Assembly (NCBI GenBank): GCA_019115455.1
Contig: DXDN01000020.1
Coordinates: 1-64,000 of the forward strand
Source: Candidatus Eubacterium faecigallinarum
GTDB lineage: Bacteria; Bacillota; Clostridia; Oscillospirales; Acutalibacteraceae
DNA length: 64,000 nucleotides
Direction of reading: 5' to 3'
A program made the position numbers and the translations under genes. Shown here one piece after another: positions 34,733-43,118 of the stretch. The notes under the pieces were generated by a model. The model was not told where the DNA came from, ran no database searches, and saw nothing but the letters and a program-made list of their open reading frames with translations. Position 1 is the stretch's first letter; every line of letters begins with the position of its first letter.

Positions 34733-34748
34733 GTTAGTGACAACTAAC
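34733..34748. promoter_or_regulatory. Operator copy 2, GTTAGT-N4-ACTAAC
   Basis: Perfect inverted repeat GTTAGT GACA ACTAAC, 34 bp downstream of copy 1, inside the feoA untranslated leader. Confidence 0.75.
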
Positions 34749-34772
34749 GAAAACAGCAATATAGGTGATACT

Positions 34773-34988
34773 ATGAAATTAAAAGACGCCCAAGAGGGCA
34801 GAGAATACTTAATCAAAGATGTTCTTACGGATGATGATGAACTAAACTCTTTTCTGTTTTCTCTCGGCTGTTATTCGGGTGAGCGCATAACCGTGGTTTC
34901 AAAAAAGAAAAGCGGTTTTGTTGTATCAATTAAAGACGGTAGATATAATATTGATTTGCAGCTTGCCGGTGCAATAGTAGTGCAATAA
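34773..34988 (+). CDS. feoA: FeoA-domain protein
   Basis: 71 residues with the SH3-like FeoA fold: MKLKDAQEGREYLIKDVLTDDDE, then FSLGCYSGERITVVSKKKSGFVVSIKDGRYNIDLQLAGAIVV. FeoA is a small cytoplasmic partner of the ferrous iron transporter FeoB. ATG 34773 is chosen: AGGTGAT lies just upstream and this gives the standard FeoA length; an upstream in-frame codon at 34704 falls inside operator 1. Regulated by the consensus promoter and operators upstream. Confidence 0.9.
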   Translation: MKLKDAQEGREYLIKDVLTDDDELNSFLFSLGCYSGERITVVSKKKSGFVVSIKDGRYNIDLQLAGAIVVQ

Positions 34989-35028
34989 ATAGATGTTTAA
35001 ATGGTAAGCAAAGAGCTTAATATCCGCT

Positions 35029-35064
35029 TTTTTTATGCAATTTTTTATGCAATTTTTTATGCAA
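35029..35064 (+). repeat. Three tandem copies of a 12-bp repeat between feoA and feoB
   Basis: TTTTTTATGCAA is repeated exactly three times (35029-35040, 35041-35052, 35053-35064), directly before operator copy 3. The T-rich bent-DNA-like repeat lies in the untranslated space upstream of feoB. Confidence 0.85.
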
Positions 35065-35068
35065 TGTG

Positions 35069-35084
35069 GTTAGTGTAAACTAAC
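35069..35084. promoter_or_regulatory. Operator copy 3, GTTAGT-N4-ACTAAC
   Basis: Perfect inverted repeat GTTAGT GTAA ACTAAC, 33 bp upstream of feoB. Same half-sites as the two copies before feoA, suggesting separate control of feoB by the same regulator. Confidence 0.75.
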
Positions 35085-35116
35085 TTATTTTTAGTAATTT
35101 ATAGCAGGAGGGGCTA

Positions 35117-37144
35117 ATGATGAGAATAGCATTGGCAGGTAATCCCAATTCGGGAAAAACAACTATGTATAACGCTCTGACAGGCCGTAACGAAAAGGTT
35201 GGCAACTGGGCAGGCGTTACCGTAGACAAAAAGGAACACAGGATAAAAAAGACCTTTGTTTCGTCAGATGAACAGGTTTTGGCAGTTGATTTGCCGGGCG
35301 CTTATTCAATGTCGCCGTTTACCAGCGAGGAGAGCATAACAAGCTCTTATGTGAGAAAGGAAAATCCCGATGTTATCATAAATATCGTTGACGCAACTAA
35401 TTTGAGCCGAAGTCTTTTCTTTACAACTCAGCTTTTGGAATTGGGAATACCCGTGGTGGTTGCCTTAAACAAATGCGACATTAACGAGAAAAAGGAAACT
35501 GTAATTAACGCTGATTTGCTAAGTGTAAAACTCGGCTGTCCTGTAGTGGAAACCGTTTCTACCTCTTCAAAAGGCTTGAAAGAGACGGTAGAGAAAGCGA
35601 TTCACTCGGCTAATACAGTACAAAATGCGCCCTATCACCAGGGAAATATTGATTTAACAGATAAAAAGGCTGTTGAAAAGGCAGACCGTGAAAGGTTTGA
35701 TTTTGTAAACAGTATAGTTTCCGAGGTGGAAAAAAGAAAAATACTTACAAAAGAAAAAAATATCGGTGATAAAATTGACGCTGTTCTTACAAATAAGTGG
35801 CTTGGCATTCCCATATTTGCTGTTGTAATGTTTCTCGTTTTTCAAATTTCACAAGTTTGGGTGGGAACACCTATTGCGGATTTACTTGTAGGCTGGCTTG
35901 AGGCTTTTCAGGGCTGGGTAGGCGGACTGCTGGAAAACGCAAATCCTGTTCTTTACGCTTTGCTTGTAGACGGCATAATCGGCGGCGTGATTGCCGTAAT
36001 CGGTTTCCTTCCTCTTGTAATGGTTATGTATTTCCTTATTGCACTGCTGGAGGACTGCGGATATATGTCACGTGTTGCCGTGGTTCTTGACCCGATATTT
36101 AAAAAGGTGGGTCTTTCCGGAAAATCTGTTATTCCTTTTGTAATTACGGTAGGCTGTGCTGTTCCCGGAATTATGGCAAGCCGTACTATAAGAAACGAGA
36201 GAGAGCGCAGAGCAACTGCAATGCTCGCACCTTTTATGCCTTGCGGTGCAAAAATACCTGTTATTGCTCTTTTTGCAGGTGCGTTTTTTGACGACGCAGG
36301 CTGGGTAAGCGCACTAATGTATCTTTTAGGTATTGTGCTTATCTTTTTAGGCGCACTGCTTGTAAATAAAATCGCAGGCTATAAATCGAGAAAATCTTTC
36401 TTTATCATTGAATTGCCGGAATATAAGGTGCCGTCACTTGGGGGCGCATTTAAGTCAATGTGTGCAAGGGGTAAAGCATATATTGTCAAAGCGGCGACAA
36501 TTATTCTTCTTTGCAATACAGCCGTTCAGGTAATGCAGACTTTTGACTGGAGCTTTTCAGTTGCTGAAACCGCAGACTCTTCAATTCTTGCATCTATTGC
36601 AAAGCCATTTGCCTATATACTCCTTCCCGTTGTGGGAGTTTTAAGCTGGCAGCTTGCTGCGGCGGCAGTAACTGGCTTTATTGCAAAGGAAAATGTTGTT
36701 GGAACTCTTGCTGTGTGCTTTGTGGGACTTGAAAACCTGATTGACACTGAAGAACTTGCACTTATGGAGGGTGCAGGCACAGAAGTTGCAGGAGTAATGG
36801 CGATTACAAAAGTTGCGGCGCTTGCATATCTTATGTTTAACCTCTATACTCCTCCTTGTTTTGCGGCTATCGGTGCAATGAACGCCGAAATGAGAAGCCG
36901 TAAGTGGCTTATGGGCGGTATCGGTCTTCAGCTTGGAGTAGGTTACACAGTAAGTTACTTGGTTTATACAATCGGCACGCTTATTACTGCTCCTGAAACT
37001 CTCGCTGTTGTTCCTGCTGTATTAGGTTTCGTAGGAGTGCTGGTTATTGTCGGTATAGTAACAGCCCTTATAATAAATACTAACAAAAAACTTGCAGGCG
37101 AGTATTCGCTTAACGGCAAAAAAACAGTAAAGGAATATGCGTAA
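35117..37144 (+). CDS. feoB: Ferrous iron transport protein FeoB
   Basis: 675 residues: cytoplasmic G domain with GNPNSGKTTMYNAL (G1), DLPGAYS (G3) and NKCD (G4), a helical GDI-like segment (about 165-235), then a multi-pass membrane domain of about eleven helices with the conserved GYMSRVAVVLDPIFKKVGLSGKSVIPFV and VGCAVPGIMASRTI gate motifs and the second Gate repeat around FIAKENVVGTLAV. Imports Fe2+. SD AGGAGGGG precedes the start; a second in-frame ATG follows at 35120. Shorter at the C-terminus than E. coli FeoB, typical for Firmicutes. Stop overlaps the next small gene. Confidence 0.96.
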   Translation: MMRIALAGNPNSGKTTMYNALTGRNEKVGNWAGVTVDKKEHRIKKTFVSSDEQVLAVDLPGAYSMSPFTSEESITSSYVRKENPDVIINIVDATNLSRSLFFTTQLLELGIPVVVALNKCDINEKKETVINADLLSVKLGCPVVETVSTSSKGLKETVEKAIHSANTVQNAPYHQGNIDLTDKKAVEKADRERFDFVNSIVSEVEKRKILTKEKNIGDKIDAVLTNKWLGIPIFAVVMFLVFQISQVWVGTPIADLLVGWLEAFQGWVGGLLENANPVLYALLVDGIIGGVIAVIGFLPLVMVMYFLIALLEDCGYMSRVAVVLDPIFKKVGLSGKSVIPFVITVGCAVPGIMASRTIRNERERRATAMLAPFMPCGAKIPVIALFAGAFFDDAGWVSALMYLLGIVLIFLGALLVNKIAGYKSRKSFFIIELPEYKVPSLGGAFKSMCARGKAYIVKAATIILLCNTAVQVMQTFDWSFSVAETADSSILASIAKPFAYILLPVVGVLSWQLAAAAVTGFIAKENVVGTLAVCFVGLENLIDTEELALMEGAGTEVAGVMAITKVAALAYLMFNLYTPPCFAAIGAMNAEMRSRKWLMGGIGLQLGVGYTVSYLVYTIGTLITAPETLAVVPAVLGFVGVLVIVGIVTALIINTNKKLAGEYSLNGKKTVKEYA

Positions 37145-37311
37145 TGGAGAATTTTATAATTATTGCACTGCTTGTTTTAATCATAGGAGGCATTATGTTT
37201 TACATATACAAAGCAAAGAAAAGCGGTAAAAAATGCATTGGCTGTCCGGATTGCAAAAATTGCTGTTCAGGCTGCGGCGGCAAATGTAACGGAAATGTAA
37301 AAAATAAATAG
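37144..37311 (+). CDS. FeoB-associated Cys-rich membrane protein
   Basis: 55-residue protein. One N-terminal transmembrane helix (FIIIALLVLIIGGIMFYIY, residues 3-21), a basic stretch (KAKKSGKK), then a Cys-rich tail CIGCPDCKNCCSGCGGKC with eight Cys. This is the small partner commonly found right behind feoB in clostridia; a role in metal handling or in stabilising the FeoB complex is suggested but unproven. The ATG shares a base with the feoB stop codon, so it is translationally coupled. Confidence 0.88.
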   Translation: MENFIIIALLVLIIGGIMFYIYKAKKSGKKCIGCPDCKNCCSGCGGKCNGNVKNK

Positions 37312-37328
37312 ACCAACTCCTTTAATAT

Positions 37329-37375
37329 GCCCTGTGTTTAAGACTTTGCCGGTCTTTACACAGGGCAGCTTTCTT
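37329..37375 (+). terminator. Terminator of the feo operon
   Basis: GCCCTGTGT (37329-37337) pairs with ACACAGGGC (37358-37366), with an extra AAGAC/GTCTT stem inside, then AGCTTTCTTTG. The T run is weak but the long stem and position support termination. Confidence 0.72.
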
Positions 37376-37542
37376 TGTAATTGAAATTGCTCAAAAAAAT
37401 GCTATAATGAATTAAAAGAAAATTTCACAAATGTTTGAAAATGTTGTAGCGCATAAGTTTAAAGAAAATATAGATAAACATTATAGAAAAGACAGAATAT
37501 ATACTGCTTTTATGATTTGCAATTGATTTAACGGAGAAAATT

Positions 37543-37864
37543 ATGTGGTACCATGAAAATGACAAAACTCCCCCTGTAATTACTGCGAAAAAGCACATTG
37601 AAAGTTGTCACGGAGGAAGCCTTGAACTTCCCGAAACAGCAATATTATTCTATATGCGCGGCGGCGAAGAGTATGCGGCGGCCAATTACGATACCGTAAA
37701 AATATCAGAGAAATTTCCGAGATTTTTAAATTCGTGTCCGGTCTATAAATTTAGAGATTATGACGTGTGTTTTCTTGATGGTCTATGAGCAGGGAAATGA
37801 GATGTGGTTTTTTTTTGAAAAGAGCATCGGATTTGTTCTCGGTCTCGAAACAGTATAAAAGATT
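37543..37864 (+). pseudogene. Truncated gene, perhaps the N-terminus of a nucleoside phosphorylase
   Basis: A clean start (AACGGAGAAAATT before ATG 37543) begins an 81-residue frame with VITAKKHIESCHGGSLELPETAILFYMRGGEEY and NSCPVYKFRDYDVCFLDG, then stops at 37788. In another frame directly after, a protein-like tail YEQGNEMWFFFEKSIGFVLGL ends at about 37858. The N-terminal part reminds me of phosphorylase-like proteins of about 260 residues; that assignment is from memory and uncertain. The layout (start region, then a C-terminus-like tail in a shifted frame) suggests internal deletion. It could also be a genuine 81-residue protein of unknown function. Promoter-like TTGAAA-16-TATAAT at 37381-37408. 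Confidence 0.45.
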
Positions 37865-37882
37865 AAAACAAAATAATTCAGT

Positions 37883-37912
37883 AAAAAGCAGGCATATTTT
37901 GTCTGCTTTTTT
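37883..37912 (+). terminator. Terminator after the truncated gene
   Basis: AAAAAGCAG pairs with CTGCTTTTTT around a loop of about 11 nt. Lies just after the C-terminus-like tail, consistent with being the original terminator of the decayed gene. Confidence 0.65.
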
Positions 37913-38233
37913 GTTTGAAATGCAATGTGTTTTAAAAAAATCAGTCATTTTGTTTTGTCAATAATATGACAAGGTAAAGCGTGGTAAATCTATATCATTG
38001 ATTATTTTTTGACATACTTTTAAGATTAATATAATGTTTTGCCAAATGAGTTTATAATTCATAAAACGATTGTTAATAATGCAAACAGAAATGACAATAT
38101 TTTAACAATATCAAATACAATCTCTAATATTAATAGTCGCTATCAACAAAAACATAAAAAATAATGATTGAAAAATTGTGCATAATGTCTTATAATGAAA
38201 TTGCCGGTAATCTGTATAAGAAAGGAAGATTTT
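37913..38233. other. AT-rich intergenic region before the aldehyde dehydrogenase
   Basis: About 320 bp, very AT-rich, with no open frame that has an SD and no strong hairpin. Only the promoter at 38168-38196 can be supported. Confidence 0.6.
38168..38196 (+). promoter_or_regulatory. Sigma-A promoter of the aldehyde dehydrogenase gene
   Basis: TTGAAA (38168-38173) and TATAAT (38191-38196), 17 bp apart, about 38 bp before the start. Confidence 0.75.
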
Positions 38234-39601
38234 ATGCTTGAGCAAATCGTTGCGGCTCAGAAAGATTATTTTTCAAAGAAAAAGACCTTGCCCTATGCCG
38301 CCAGGATGAATGCGCTAAACGCACTTGAAAAAAGCATACTGAAACATCATAATGAAATATATGAGGCACTTTGGCAGGACCTTAACAAGTCTGAGACAGA
38401 AGCGTTTATGACAGAAGTCAGCATGGTGCTGACCGAGCTAAAATATGTTAAAAGGCATCTTAAGCGCTGGATGTCGGAGGAGGTAGTGTCCACACCGTTT
38501 GCACATTTTCCGTCAAAGAGTTTTATCGTGTCCGAGCCGTTTGGTACGGTGCTTATTATCTCTCCCTGGAACTATCCTTTCATGCTAAGTATTGACCCGC
38601 TTATTGGTGCTTTGTGCGCCGGTAATACAGCGGTTATCAAACCGTCATCGTATTCGCCTGCCACGTCCGATGTCATTGAAAAAATAATATCAGACGCCTT
38701 TGACAGCGAGTATGTTACGGTGGTACGCCTGAAACAGGGACAAAACGACTTACTGCTGGAGCAGAATTTTGATTTCATCTTTTTTACCGGAAGCGTCAAT
38801 GTCGGCAAGAAGATAATGAAGCAGGCTTCTTATAACCTGACTCCTGTTGTGCTGGAATTGGGAGGAAAAAATCCGTGTGTGATCGATGATACTGCGGATA
38901 TTAAAATAGCTGCCGACAGAATCGCTTTCGGCAAGTTTCTCAACGCGGGTCAGACCTGCGTCGCGCCGGATTATATCCTGATTGACAATAAGGTTAAAGA
39001 CAGCTTTATGTCACAAATAAAGAGCAGTATTACCAAAATGTACGGCGAAAATCCTGTAGAGAATAAAGATTATCCTAAAATAATAAACGAAAAGCATTTT
39101 TTCAGGCTCAAAGACCTTTTGGAAAACGAAAATGTATGTGTCGGAGGTCAGTACGACGAGAAAACTAACAAGATAGCGCCGGCGGTTATTGACGGCGTAA
39201 GCGAAGATTCGCCGCTTATGCAAAATGAAATATTCGGTCCGCTTCTTCCGGTTATTACTTATGACAGCATAAGTCAGGCAAAAGAATTTATTTTAAATCG
39301 CGACAAGCCGCTTGCGTTTTATCTTTTTACAACTGACAGAAAAAGAGAAAAGGAGTTTTTACAGGAAATACCTTTTGGCGGCGGCTGTATTAACGATACC
39401 ATTATCCATGTTGCGTCCTCTAATCTGGGTTTCGGCGGAGTAGGAACCAGCGGCATGGGCAAATATCACGGCAGGGAGAGCTTCAGGGTGTTCAGCAATC
39501 ACAAGGGCGTAATTAAAAAAGCGCTTTGGCCGGATATTCCTGTGAGGTATCAACCGTATACACCGTTTAAGAGAAAGCTCCTTAAATTTATATTGAAATA
39601 G
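38234..39601 (+). CDS. NAD(P)-dependent aldehyde dehydrogenase (class 3-like)
   Basis: Oxidises aldehydes to acids. 455 residues, the length of class 3/YwdH-like enzymes. Motifs: ISPWNYPFMLSIDPLIGALCAGNTAVIKPS, FFTGSVNVGKKIM, general base E208 in LELGGKNPC, nucleophile C242 in NAGQTCVAPDYIL, and NEIFGPLLPVI. A hydrophobic/basic C-terminal tail (PFKRKLLKFILK) may attach it to the membrane, as in class 3 relatives acting on fatty aldehydes; that is an inference. ATG 38234 follows AAAGGAAG. Monocistronic, with its own promoter and terminator. Confidence 0.93.
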   Translation: MLEQIVAAQKDYFSKKKTLPYAARMNALNALEKSILKHHNEIYEALWQDLNKSETEAFMTEVSMVLTELKYVKRHLKRWMSEEVVSTPFAHFPSKSFIVSEPFGTVLIISPWNYPFMLSIDPLIGALCAGNTAVIKPSSYSPATSDVIEKIISDAFDSEYVTVVRLKQGQNDLLLEQNFDFIFFTGSVNVGKKIMKQASYNLTPVVLELGGKNPCVIDDTADIKIAADRIAFGKFLNAGQTCVAPDYILIDNKVKDSFMSQIKSSITKMYGENPVENKDYPKIINEKHFFRLKDLLENENVCVGGQYDEKTNKIAPAVIDGVSEDSPLMQNEIFGPLLPVITYDSISQAKEFILNRDKPLAFYLFTTDRKREKEFLQEIPFGGGCINDTIIHVASSNLGFGGVGTSGMGKYHGRESFRVFSNHKGVIKKALWPDIPVRYQPYTPFKRKLLKFILK

Positions 39602-39616
39602 ATCAGCTAAAATGCG

Positions 39617-39645
39617 GCAGTCCGGTTATTCGGGCTGCTTTTGTT
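39617..39645 (+). terminator. Terminator after the aldehyde dehydrogenase gene
   Basis: GCAGTCCG pairs with CGGGCTGC (one T-G pair) around a 6-nt loop, followed by TTTTG TTTTG. Confidence 0.78.
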
Positions 39646-39728
39646 TTGCTAATATTTTGATGTATTGAAAATTTAGTCGCAATATGTTACTATTAAATTA
39701 GCTAAATATATAATCAGGGGTGATTATT

Positions 39729-42239
39729 ATGAGAAAACGGCTGACAGCGGCATTGACTGCTTTTTCACTGCTTGTGACAGTGCTGTTTTGCTTTAACACA
39801 TCAATAGCTTTTGCTAAAGATGATTCGGGTTACTGCGGGGCCAGTTCAAGTATTTTCTCCACGGGAAAAAATGCTTCCTATACCTATGTTGAAGCGACTA
39901 AAACACTTACTATCACAGGTACGGGTGCGACTAAAGATTACGGAGATACTGCATTAAACCGTGTTCCGTGGTATGACTATAAAGCTGAGATAGAAAATGT
40001 TGTTATCGGTGAGGGAATTGATACTATCGGCACACTTAATTTTTACGGTTGTACTGCCCTTAAATCTGTAACACTGCCCAGTACGCTTACTACAATTTCC
40101 GGAGGTATTGCAAATTACGGAGCATTTAGGGGCTGTACTGCGCTGGAATCCATTACTCTGCCTGAAAATCTTACTGCCATTGAGGCAATGGCGTTTCGTG
40201 GGTGTTCATCACTCAAAAGTATAACCTTCCCTGATTCGCTTACGGAGCTTGGCGAAAACGCCTTCAGAGAATGTACAAATCTTGAAAGAGTTGTTTACGG
40301 AAACGGTCTTACATCCACGGGAGTCGGTGCTTTTTATGAATCTGGCGTCAGAGAAATCGTTTTCTCTTCTTCTATAACCAGTATTGATGCGTTTTCATTC
40401 TATAGATGCAAAATGACTTCTGTAGAATTTCCCGAAACGGTTACAAATATCGGAATGAGCTCTTTTGCAGACTGCTATAACCTCAGCTCCGTTACCGTAA
40501 ATAATCCTAATACAGTCTTTGCAGGACTGAGCGTCGCTGAGGAAAATCCTTTTGCCGGCGAGGTTCAGCATATTATATTCTACGGTCACAGCGGCTCCAC
40601 CACTCAAAGCTTTGTAACAAAGCAGGTGGAGGAAAATAATCACGATTATGAATTTGTTTCCCTTGACCCGTGCGAGCATACCAGTACACACGAGGTAATC
40701 ACTGTTGAGCCTACCTGTACTCAGCCGGGCGTGTCCACCCAGGTTTGCGATGAGTGCGGATTCGTCGTTTCCACAACTCAGCTTGAAGCGCTGGGACACG
40801 ATATGCAACTTGCTGAAACCCTTGACCAGACAGCGGAAAACGGTCATGTCATCAGGGGTTACGTGTGTTCTGTATGCGGCGAGGAGCAAAGCGAGGTTGA
40901 GCATGTTGAATGGGTAGAGGGCTTCTACAATTATTCAAATACCGCAACCTGCACCACCCCCGGATTGGAAACATATAGATGCACCTTTGACGGATGCGAT
41001 GAAGTGAAGATTAATCCCGTTTTAAGTGCTAATCATACTGTTGCTGAATATGAAGTTGTGACTCAGCCAACCTGTACTGAACCTGGATTGGAGAGGGGCA
41101 CTTGCTCAGTATGCAATGAAACAGTAGAAAGAGAGATTCCTGCAACAGGTCACCAGAATGTATTGATTAACGAGTACGACAATACTCTTGAGGACGGACA
41201 TACTTATAAGATTTACCAATGCTCTGTTTGTAATACGGAAACGGTGGAGGCTACTCACGTTGAATGGTTAGACGGCTACTATACGTCTAACACGGTAACC
41301 AATCCAACCTGTACCATAGACGGCATCGGAACGGATACATGCGATATCTGTGGGAAGACAAGAGTTGTCGCCATACCCGCAAACGGCGAGCACGTGTGGT
41401 ACGAAACCTCCAGAACAGAACCGACCTGCACCGCCGTGGGCAAAATATATTATGCCTGTGAAAACTGTAATTTCACCACGAGCGAGAATATACCTGCTCT
41501 TGGGCACGATCTTGCTCTTGTAGAGGGTAGCTGCGTTGCACCTACCTGCACCACGGCAGGTTATAATACATACAAGTGCAACGTGTGCGGATATACTGAA
41601 AAGGAAGTGCTCAACGCAACAGGGCATACCCCTGTTGAGGGAAGTTATACCGTTATTACAGAACCCGATTGCCTGAACGGCGGCCTTGCCAAGGCTGTTT
41701 GCTCCGTCTGCAATCAGGAATATGAAATTACGCTTGAGGCACTGGGTCACGATTATCAGGACATAAAAACACCGATTGAGGATAAACCCGGGCACAGCCT
41801 TTCTACTCCTACGTGCAGTCGCTGCGGAGATGCAAAGGCATCAACTACAGTTCATGACGAGTGGCTGGAAGAATATTATGACACAACTGTTGTGACAACC
41901 GGCACTTGTACAATTGCCGAAATCACAAGTGATACCTGTACCATTTGCGGCGAGACAAGACTTAATACCACCCCGGCTCCGGGACACGATTACGAGTTTA
42001 CAGGTATTAACGAAAGCGGAAGATTAAGTTACTTGTGTAACGTTTGTGGTAATGTTTATACCGCAAATGTGTCTGTTGTATACGGAATGTGGAATATTTC
42101 CTATGTAAATACGGCTCCCGGTGACACAACGCTGGGATATCTGTTTGATTTTACAAATGACGGCGTTATAAACGCAAAGGACTACGCATGCCTAATCAAA
42201 ATGAATAAAAATGCTGAAAATTCTCAGACTCAGCAGTAA
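39729..42239 (+). CDS. Secreted LRR_5/BspA-like protein with CxxC repeats and a dockerin-like motif
   Basis: 836 residues. A signal peptide (MRKRLTAALTAFSLLVTVLFCF..SIAFA, about 1-30) is followed by BspA-type leucine-rich repeats (about 85-310: AFRGCTALESITLPENLTAIEAMAF and similar), then about 450 residues of degenerate repeats of the pattern PTCT-x-G-..-C-x-x-C-G, each ending in an ALGHD/PATGH-like step, with paired CxxC motifs like small zinc ribbons. Near the C-terminus, FDFTNDGVINAKDYACLI is a single calcium-binding loop like half a dockerin. ATG 39729 follows AGGGGTGAT. Likely cell-surface or extracellular adhesion; no catalytic domain seen. Confidence 0.85.
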   Translation: MRKRLTAALTAFSLLVTVLFCFNTSIAFAKDDSGYCGASSSIFSTGKNASYTYVEATKTLTITGTGATKDYGDTALNRVPWYDYKAEIENVVIGEGIDTIGTLNFYGCTALKSVTLPSTLTTISGGIANYGAFRGCTALESITLPENLTAIEAMAFRGCSSLKSITFPDSLTELGENAFRECTNLERVVYGNGLTSTGVGAFYESGVREIVFSSSITSIDAFSFYRCKMTSVEFPETVTNIGMSSFADCYNLSSVTVNNPNTVFAGLSVAEENPFAGEVQHIIFYGHSGSTTQSFVTKQVEENNHDYEFVSLDPCEHTSTHEVITVEPTCTQPGVSTQVCDECGFVVSTTQLEALGHDMQLAETLDQTAENGHVIRGYVCSVCGEEQSEVEHVEWVEGFYNYSNTATCTTPGLETYRCTFDGCDEVKINPVLSANHTVAEYEVVTQPTCTEPGLERGTCSVCNETVEREIPATGHQNVLINEYDNTLEDGHTYKIYQCSVCNTETVEATHVEWLDGYYTSNTVTNPTCTIDGIGTDTCDICGKTRVVAIPANGEHVWYETSRTEPTCTAVGKIYYACENCNFTTSENIPALGHDLALVEGSCVAPTCTTAGYNTYKCNVCGYTEKEVLNATGHTPVEGSYTVITEPDCLNGGLAKAVCSVCNQEYEITLEALGHDYQDIKTPIEDKPGHSLSTPTCSRCGDAKASTTVHDEWLEEYYDTTVVTTGTCTIAEITSDTCTICGETRLNTTPAPGHDYEFTGINESGRLSYLCNVCGNVYTANVSVVYGMWNISYVNTAPGDTTLGYLFDFTNDGVINAKDYACLIKMNKNAENSQTQQ

Positions 42240-42246
42240 TTTACTG

Positions 42247-42277
42247 AAAGCAGATTGTTTATGCAATCTGCTTTTTT
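42247..42277 (+). terminator. Terminator after the LRR protein
   Basis: An 11-bp perfect stem (AAAGCAGATTG / CAATCTGCTTT), 6-nt loop, then a T run. Marks the right end of the accessory block. Confidence 0.92.
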
Positions 42278-42323
42278 GTTATGAATATTTAAGGAGAATA
42301 TTGTTACATTTTTATTATAACTA

Positions 42324-42352
42324 TTTACTTTAAGAGTAATTTATATTATTAT
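42324..42352 (+). promoter_or_regulatory. Candidate promoter of the pyrH operon
   Basis: TTTACT (42324-42329) and TATTAT (42347-42352), 17 bp apart, about 33 bp before the pyrH start and after the LRR terminator. A promoter is needed here because pyrH is cut off from rpsB-tsf. Confidence 0.55.
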
Positions 42353-42384
42353 ATTAAAGACAATATATGTGGGAGGACTTTTGT

Positions 42385-43092
42385 ATGGGTATCGCATATA
42401 AAAGAATTTTATTGAAGCTCAGCGGCGAGGTACTTGCCGGAGCAAAAGGAAGCGGAATCGACACGCCGACAGTAATCAGAATCTGTGAATCAGTTAAAAA
42501 AGTCGCAGATATGGGTGTGGAGATCGGCATCGTTGTCGGCGGCGGTAATTTCTGGCGCGGCAGAACCAGCGAGCATATGGACAGAACAAGAGCTGACCAT
42601 ATCGGAATGCTTGCCACCGCTATGAATTCACTGGCGCTTTGTGACGCACTGGAACAGCTTGGGGCTAATGTAAGAGTGCAGACGGCTATTGAAATGCGCC
42701 AGATTGCCGAGCCTTATATCCGCAATAAGGCTATACGCCATTTTGAAAAAGGCAGGATTGTTATTTTCGGCTGCGGAACAGGCTCGCCGTTTTTCTCAAC
42801 CGATACGGCTGCGGCTCTGAGAGCTGTTGAAATAAACGCCGACGTATTGCTTAAGGCAACAAATGTTGACGGTGTTTATGACAAGGATCCTAACAAGTAT
42901 GACGACGCTGTTAAATTTGATGAAATCAAATTTAAGGATGTTCTTGCCCGTGATATCAAGGTTATGGATTCCACCGCATTTTCACTTTGCAAGGACAACG
43001 ATCTTTCAATATTCGTGTTTGATCTGTCCGACCCTGACAATATCATCAGGGCTGTTCAGGGCGAAAGTATCGGAACAATAGTAAACAACTAA
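42385..43092 (+). CDS. pyrH: Uridylate kinase (UMP kinase)
   Basis: Converts UMP to UDP. 235 residues of the amino acid kinase fold: [22 protein letters not shown] at the start, [25 protein letters not shown], the [20 protein letters not shown] block and [20 protein letters not shown] 42385 follows GGGAGGA; an upstream in-frame ATG at 42367 sits before the SD. Followed by frr, the universal pairing. Confidence 0.97.
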   Translation: MGIAYKRILLKLSGEVLAGAKGSGIDTPTVIRICESVKKVADMGVEIGIVVGGGNFWRGRTSEHMDRTRADHIGMLATAMNSLALCDALEQLGANVRVQTAIEMRQIAEPYIRNKAIRHFEKGRIVIFGCGTGSPFFSTDTAAALRAVEINADVLLKATNVDGVYDKDPNKYDDAVKFDEIKFKDVLARDIKVMDSTAFSLCKDNDLSIFVFDLSDPDNIIRAVQGESIGTIVNN

Positions 43093-43118
43093 TTTGACCG
43101 CAAGGAGAGGTAATTTTT

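Larger units (their letters stand above)
34515..34772. other. Regulatory gap upstream of feoA
   Basis: The 334-bp space between the GH31 gene and feoA holds the GH31 terminator, a consensus promoter and two operator copies (listed separately). The part 34515-34660 shows no gene or structure that I can support. Confidence 0.6.

Noticed and set aside
37431-37526. A 31-codon frame (MFENVVAHKFKENIDKH...) upstream of the truncated gene
   Set aside because: It lies after a promoter-like sequence but has no SD and no similarity that I recognise; could be chance in AT-rich DNA.
31704-42384. The accessory block as an intact integrative element or prophage
   Set aside because: No integrase, transposase, relaxase or phage structural gene, and no clear terminal repeats at the two ends, were found.
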